A stretch of 64,000 bases of DNA. It comes from AP-15 sp963703745. Lineage in GTDB: Bacteria; Pseudomonadota; Alphaproteobacteria; ATCC43930; CGMCC-115725. Position numbers and translations under genes: made by a program. Positions within the stretch are counted from its first letter, which is position 1. Each line of letters opens with the position of its first letter. The notes under the pieces were generated by a model, which did no database searches, was not told the origin of the DNA, and saw only the letters and a list, made by a program, of their open reading frames with translations. This document shows positions 60,250 to 64,000 of this stretch, one piece after another. The DNA lies in the NCBI GenBank assembly GCA_963703745.1, contig CAVPFL010000003.1:1-64000 (forward strand), in the 5' to 3' direction.

Positions 60250-61767
60250 GTGTCGTCCCGTCTTTTGAGCCTGGCCCGTCGCGCCGCCGCCGGCAGGTTG
60301 ATGGCTCTGGTGATCGTCGTCCCGGCGGCTCTAATATCGTGGCCAGCTGCCTCCCGGCCCGCACCCGATAGCTTCGCCGATCTCGCCGAGAAGCTTCTGC
60401 CTTCGGTGGTTAACGTCTCGACGACGCAGACGGTGAAGTCCGACCGGGGTCACGAGCATGCCGGCCCCGAGATCCCGCAGTTTCCGCCGGGCTCCCCATT
60501 CGAAGAGTTCTTCCGCGACTTTTTCGACCGCGGCATGCCCAAGAGCGGCCGTCCGGAGGCTCAGCCGCGCAAGGCCACCTCGCTCGGCTCGGGGTTTATC
60601 ATCGATCCGGCGGGTTATGTCGTGACCAACAATCACGTGATCGCCGACGCCGACGAGATCACCGTCATCCTGCACGACGACACCAATCTCAAAGCTGAGG
60701 TCGTCGGGCGCGACACCAAGACGGATATCGCGTTGTTGAAGGTCAAGACCGACAAGCCGTTGGACGCGGTCACCTGGGGTGACAGCGACGCGGCCCGCGT
60801 GGGCGACTGGGTGCTGGCGATCGGCAATCCTTTCGGTCTGGGCGGCAGCGTCACCGCCGGAATTCTCTCGGCACGCCAACGGGACATCAATTCGGGTCCC
60901 TATGACGACTTCCTGCAGACGGACGCCTCAATCAATCGCGGCAATTCCGGCGGGCCGATGTTCAACATGGACGGCCAAGTGATCGGCATCAACACAGCGA
61001 TCTTCTCGCCCTCCGGCGGCTCGATCGGGATCGGTTTCGCGATCCCGTCCTCTATAGCCAAGGCTGTCGTCGCCGAGCTGCAGAGCGAGGTCGATCACAC
61101 CGTGCATCGTGGCTGGCTCGGGGTGCGTATCCAGGCTGTCACCGACGAGATTGCCGAGAGCCTCGGGCTCGACAAAGCACACGGCGCGTTGATCGCGAGC
61201 GTCAGCGAAAACGGGCCCGCTCAGGCCGCCGGCATCCAGGCCGGCGATGTCGTGGTGAGCTTTGACGGCCGAACAGTGGGCGATATGAAACGCCTGCCCC
61301 GTCTAGTAGCCGAGACGCCGGTCGACAAGACTGTGCCCGTCACCGTCTGGCGTAAACACGGGGAAACCACCGTTCAAGTCAAGATCGGCCGGCTCGAGGA
61401 GAGCGATCAGCAGCAGGCGAGCGCCCAGGAGCCGCCAAAAACGGGCGGTAAGGACCAGGCCGGCGTCATCAAGACGCTCGGCCTGACGTTGTCGAGCATC
61501 ACGCCGGAGCTCAAGGAGAAGTATTCTCTTGCCGACGATTCGAAGGGCGTTGTCGTGGTCGATGTCGCCAAGGACAGCGCGGCGGCCGCCAAAGGGGTAC
61601 ATCCCGGCGATATGATTATGGAAGCTGCACAGCAGGAAGTCAGCAGCCCCGGCGAGATCAGCAGCAGGATCGACGAAGCAAAGAAATCCGGACGGAAATC
61701 GATCCTCCTGCTGGTAGAGCGTCAAGGCGATCTCCGCTTTGTCGCTCTGCGGCTCGATCAGGGGTAG
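60250..61767 (+). CDS. degP: Periplasmic serine protease/chaperone DegP (Do)
   Basis: A 505-residue Do-type protease from GTG 60250, which has GAGGAG 10 bases upstream; TTG 60199 would add 17 residues. The signal-like N-terminus (ALVIVVPAALISWPAASRPA) is followed by the protease domain with triad H (VTNNHVI), D (TDIALLKV) and S (INRGNSGGPMF). Two PDZ domains follow (GWLGVRIQAVTDEIAE on; KGVVVVDVAKDSAAA on). It degrades or refolds damaged envelope proteins. It is the last plus-strand gene of the hfl block. Confidence 0.88.
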   Translation: MSSRLLSLARRAAAGRLMALVIVVPAALISWPAASRPAPDSFADLAEKLLPSVVNVSTTQTVKSDRGHEHAGPEIPQFPPGSPFEEFFRDFFDRGMPKSGRPEAQPRKATSLGSGFIIDPAGYVVTNNHVIADADEITVILHDDTNLKAEVVGRDTKTDIALLKVKTDKPLDAVTWGDSDAARVGDWVLAIGNPFGLGGSVTAGILSARQRDINSGPYDDFLQTDASINRGNSGGPMFNMDGQVIGINTAIFSPSGGSIGIGFAIPSSIAKAVVAELQSEVDHTVHRGWLGVRIQAVTDEIAESLGLDKAHGALIASVSENGPAQAAGIQAGDVVVSFDGRTVGDMKRLPRLVAETPVDKTVPVTVWRKHGETTVQVKIGRLEESDQQQASAQEPPKTGGKDQAGVIKTLGLTLSSITPELKEKYSLADDSKGVVVVDVAKDSAAAAKGVHPGDMIMEAAQQEVSSPGEISSRIDEAKKSGRKSILLLVERQGDLRFVALRLDQG

Positions 61768-61782
61768 GCGGCTGCGGCGACA

Positions 61783-62674
61783 CTAGCCATACCCGACGAT
61801 CTCATCTTTCCGATATCCCTGGGCGTAGAGCAGACCGGTCAGATCGGCGTGGTCGAGATGCCAGCGTGCGATTTCGGCCACCATCGGCTTGGGGTGAAAT
61901 GCAATCCCGATACCGGCGGCGGCCAGCATCGGCAAGTCGTTGGCACCGTCGCCGACGGCGATTGTTTGCGCCGGCGCGATACCCAATTCTGCCGTGAGCG
62001 TCAGGAGCACTTCGCGTTTGGTATCGCGGGTCACGATCGGCGGTTGCACGGTGCCGGTGATCCTTCCTCGCACGAGGTCGAGCCGGTTGGCGACGACGCG
62101 GTCGAAACCGAGTGCCGCCGCGACCGGTCCGGCGAAAATGGTGAACCCGCCCGATACCAGCGCCGTCGCAGCGCCCGCGTGCCGCATCGTCGCGACCAGC
62201 GCGCGGGCACCTTGGGTCACTCGAATCCGCGCTGCCGCTTCCTCGAGTGCGCGAGTCTCCATTCCCTTGAGCAGCGCAACGCGCGCTTCGAGCGCGGCGA
62301 CGAAGTCGATTTCACCGTTCATCGCTCGGCGGGTGATTTCGGCAACTCGCGGCCGAATCCCAAGGCGTTCAGCGAGTTCATCGAGCATCTCGTTCTCGAT
62401 GATCGTCGACTCCAGATCGGCGACCAGCAGGTGTTTGCGACGATCTGCAATCGGTTGCACGAGAACATCGATACCGGCGCCCTTGATCATGGCGCGTGCC
62501 GTTTCCTCGAGTTCGCGCCGGGCAGGTCGCGTCGAGAACGAGATCACAGGCCTCACCCGGAGCCAGCCAGATCGGCTCGCGCCCGATCTCCAAGGCCTCG
62601 ACAATGGCCGAGGCGAGGCTGGGTAGATGCGTCCGGCCGCGCAGCCCTGCGATCAAGGTGACGACCATCTGCAT
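61783..62674 (-). CDS. serB: Phosphoserine phosphatase SerB with a frameshift near the 5' end
   Basis: The HAD phosphatase part is open from about 62535 down to 61783: motif II ALVSGGFT, DTKREVLL with the lysine, VGDGANDLPML. The normal N-terminal ACT-like part is present but in another frame, from ATG 62674 (MQMVVTLIAGLRG to EACDLVLDA). One extra base near 62535-62545 separates them; removing it gives 296 residues, the usual length. Motif I reads ADLEST, with Glu where DxDxT expects the second Asp. SerB makes serine from phosphoserine. The catalytic half may still be made from an internal start. Confidence 0.75.
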
Positions 62675-63667
62675 GAGCCGGCGTCCTACTCCCGAAACCC
62701 CCTCGGCCGCAAGCCGACGGGCATAAATAGGGACGGCTCGCCGACCGTCCTCGTCATCGCCGGTCCGACTGCGAGCGGCAAAACGGCGCTCGGACTTGCG
62801 TTGGCGGAGGCCTTTGACGGAACCGTCATCAATGCCGACAGCCGGCAGATCTATCGCGATCTTCGAATCTTGACGGCGCGTCCTGACGCAACTGCCGAAG
62901 AGAGAGTGCCGCATCAGCTCTACGGCTTTCTCGATGCTGCCGAGCGCGGTTCAGTCGCTGACTGGCTTGCGCTGGCACTCGACGAGATCGCGCTGGCGAC
63001 GAGAGCTGGGCGGCTGCCGATTCTCGTCGGCGGTACCGGCCTTTACCTCCGTGCACTAGAGAGAGGTCTGGCCCCGGTTCCTGAAATCCCCAAAGAGATC
63101 CGGCACGCGGCTCTCGATCTCCATCGGCGCCTGGGCGGTGTAGCGTTCCGCGAGCGGCTGGCGGAGCTCGACCCGGCCGGCGCGCGGCACCTCTTTCCCG
63201 GAGACCGGCAACGTCTGGTGCGGGCCTACGAGGTCGTCCGTGCCACCGGCATCCCGCTCGCGGCGTGGCAACGCCGGCTTCACCCGTCGTCTCCGTACCG
63301 GTTCGCCACGATCCTATTCATGCCTCCACGCCAGAGGCTCTATGCCGCCTGCAACGTCCGTTTCGCGGGGATGATCGAAGCAAACGCGCTCGACGAGGCG
63401 GCAGCGCTCGCCCGTCGTGGTCTCGATCCTGATTTGCCCGCGATGAAGGCGGTCGGGCTCCCCGAACTCCTGCGCTATCTGCACGGCGAGATTCCACTCG
63501 AAACTGCAATCGTGGCGGCGCAGCGCGCGACCCGGCGGTATGCCAAACGCCAGATGACATGGTTTCGCCATCAGACCGCTTCGGACCTGACCCTCACCGA
63601 GCAATTTTCACAAGATTTGCTGCACTCCTCGCTCCGGTTTGTCCGCGAGTTCGTGTTGACCGGATAA
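62627..63667 (+). CDS. miaA: tRNA dimethylallyltransferase MiaA
   Basis: A 346-residue MiaA, which adds the dimethylallyl group to A37 of tRNAs reading UNN codons. The P-loop GPTASGKT lies at 46-53, NADSRQIYRDL near 69, LVGGTGLYLRAL near 133 and KRQMTWFRHQ near 316. The only in-frame start is ATG 62627, which adds about 38 unusual residues and overlaps the 5' end of serB on the other strand by 48 bases. The true start may have been lost or a rare codon is used. ilvB follows 75 bases downstream. Confidence 0.85.
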   Translation: MRPAAQPCDQGDDHLHEPASYSRNPLGRKPTGINRDGSPTVLVIAGPTASGKTALGLALAEAFDGTVINADSRQIYRDLRILTARPDATAEERVPHQLYGFLDAAERGSVADWLALALDEIALATRAGRLPILVGGTGLYLRALERGLAPVPEIPKEIRHAALDLHRRLGGVAFRERLAELDPAGARHLFPGDRQRLVRAYEVVRATGIPLAAWQRRLHPSSPYRFATILFMPPRQRLYAACNVRFAGMIEANALDEAAALARRGLDPDLPAMKAVGLPELLRYLHGEIPLETAIVAAQRATRRYAKRQMTWFRHQTASDLTLTEQFSQDLLHSSLRFVREFVLTG

Positions 63668-63742
63668 ATCGGGCTGACTACGGTGCGCCCCCGCCCTGGG
63701 CAACACGTCCATGGCAGTTTATTGCCGGAAAAGGAGGCTGTC

Positions 63743-64000
63743 ATGTCGGCCGAACCGCTGAGCGGAGCAGAAATCGTCATTCGGGCCCTGGTCGATCAGG
63801 GCGTCGAGGTCGTTTTCGGTTATCCGGGCGGCGCGGTCCTGCCGATTTATGATGCGCTGTTCAAACAGAATGCGCTGCGCCACATTTTGGTGCGCCACGA
63901 GCAAGGCGCTGTCCATGCGGCCGAGGGCTATGCGCGCTCGACCGGGCGGGTCGGCGTGGTGCTGGTGACGAGCGGCCCTGGTGCGACAAACGCGGTCACC
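63743..64000 (+). CDS. ilvB: Acetolactate synthase large subunit, 5' part, cut by window edge
   Basis: The first 86 codons of a thiamine-diphosphate enzyme: EIVIRALVDQGVEVVFGYPG, then HILVRHEQGAVHAAEGYARS with the catalytic glutamate (RHEQ), and VLVTSGPGATNAVT at the edge. AHAS makes acetolactate for branched-chain amino acids. ATG 63743 has AAGGAGG just upstream. The order miaA-ilvB closes the conserved backbone. No leader peptide or attenuator is visible in the 75 bases before the gene. Confidence 0.9.
   Translation, partial: MSAEPLSGAEIVIRALVDQGVEVVFGYPGGAVLPIYDALFKQNALRHILVRHEQGAVHAAEGYARSTGRVGVVLVTSGPGATNAVT

Noticed and set aside
63668..63742. Leader peptide or attenuator before ilvB
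   Set aside because: Only 75 bases, without a run of Leu/Val/Ile codons or competing hairpins.
1..64000. CRISPR array, insertion sequence, integrase or tRNA gene
   Set aside because: No regularly spaced repeats, no transposase or recombinase product, and no tRNA cloverleaf were recognised by eye; a dedicated scan could still find a tRNA.

Overview
The window is about 64 kb of GC-rich DNA that reads as a chromosome segment of an alphaproteobacterium, most like the Rhodospirillales/Hyphomicrobiales side of the class. The best evidence is a circularly permuted two-piece tmRNA gene (tag ANDNFATEALAA) beside an alpha-type sspB, plus the backbone order fumarase - sspB - ssrA - thyX - mrp - hflK - hflC - DUF2065 - degP - serB - miaA - ilvB at the right end. 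Species cannot be named from sequence alone.

Left part (1-16.3 kb): the tail of a thiolase, an NDH-2-like flavoprotein, an agmatinase-family protein and an ornithine-decarboxylase-type enzyme preceded by a highly structured leader. Then come an EcsC-family gene and a 3'-only second copy of the decarboxylase, followed by coq4, a TetR regulator, a cupin, a large exported single-haem protein, an epimerase, a glycine-zipper protein, orphan solute-binding proteins, and a small cluster of a single-haem protein, a CarboxypepD_reg-like protein and two coupled membrane proteins.

Middle part (17-45 kb): mostly catabolic and accessory genes. An orphan ParB-like protein and an amidohydrolase come first. 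A minus-strand run follows (CoA transferase, D-amino-acid dehydrogenase type oxidase, TRAP binding protein, SDR, ABC binding protein, HisD/HpsN-type dehydrogenase). After that come a second amidohydrolase, an alpha/beta hydrolase, a NIPSNAP protein, an M20 peptidase, a HpcH/MaoC pair, DedA, a SAM hydroxide adenosyltransferase and a TerC-family protein. The region closes with a three-gene URC-type uracil catabolic operon (urc1-urc4-upp), a Sel1/trypsin protein, a phosphoesterase, an ATP/ADP-translocase-like carrier and a Tat-exported F420-oxidoreductase-like protein.

Right part (45-64 kb): an ECF sigma factor, anti-sigma factor and periplasmic sensor cassette, then the conserved fumarase-to-ilvB backbone. 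That backbone is interrupted after thyX by about 4 kb of foreign-looking cargo: a GHKL ATPase, a sigma-70-region-4-like protein and a Cys-rich protein. The cargo is bounded by an mrp fragment on one side and a broken second thyX next to the intact mrp on the other. The decarboxylase locus has the same plan (intact gene - cargo - 5'-truncated copy). Both fit single-crossover integration of a DNA circle carrying a piece of the host gene. The cargo next to thyX is my best candidate for an undescribed system. serB has a one-base frameshift and a variant nucleophile motif.
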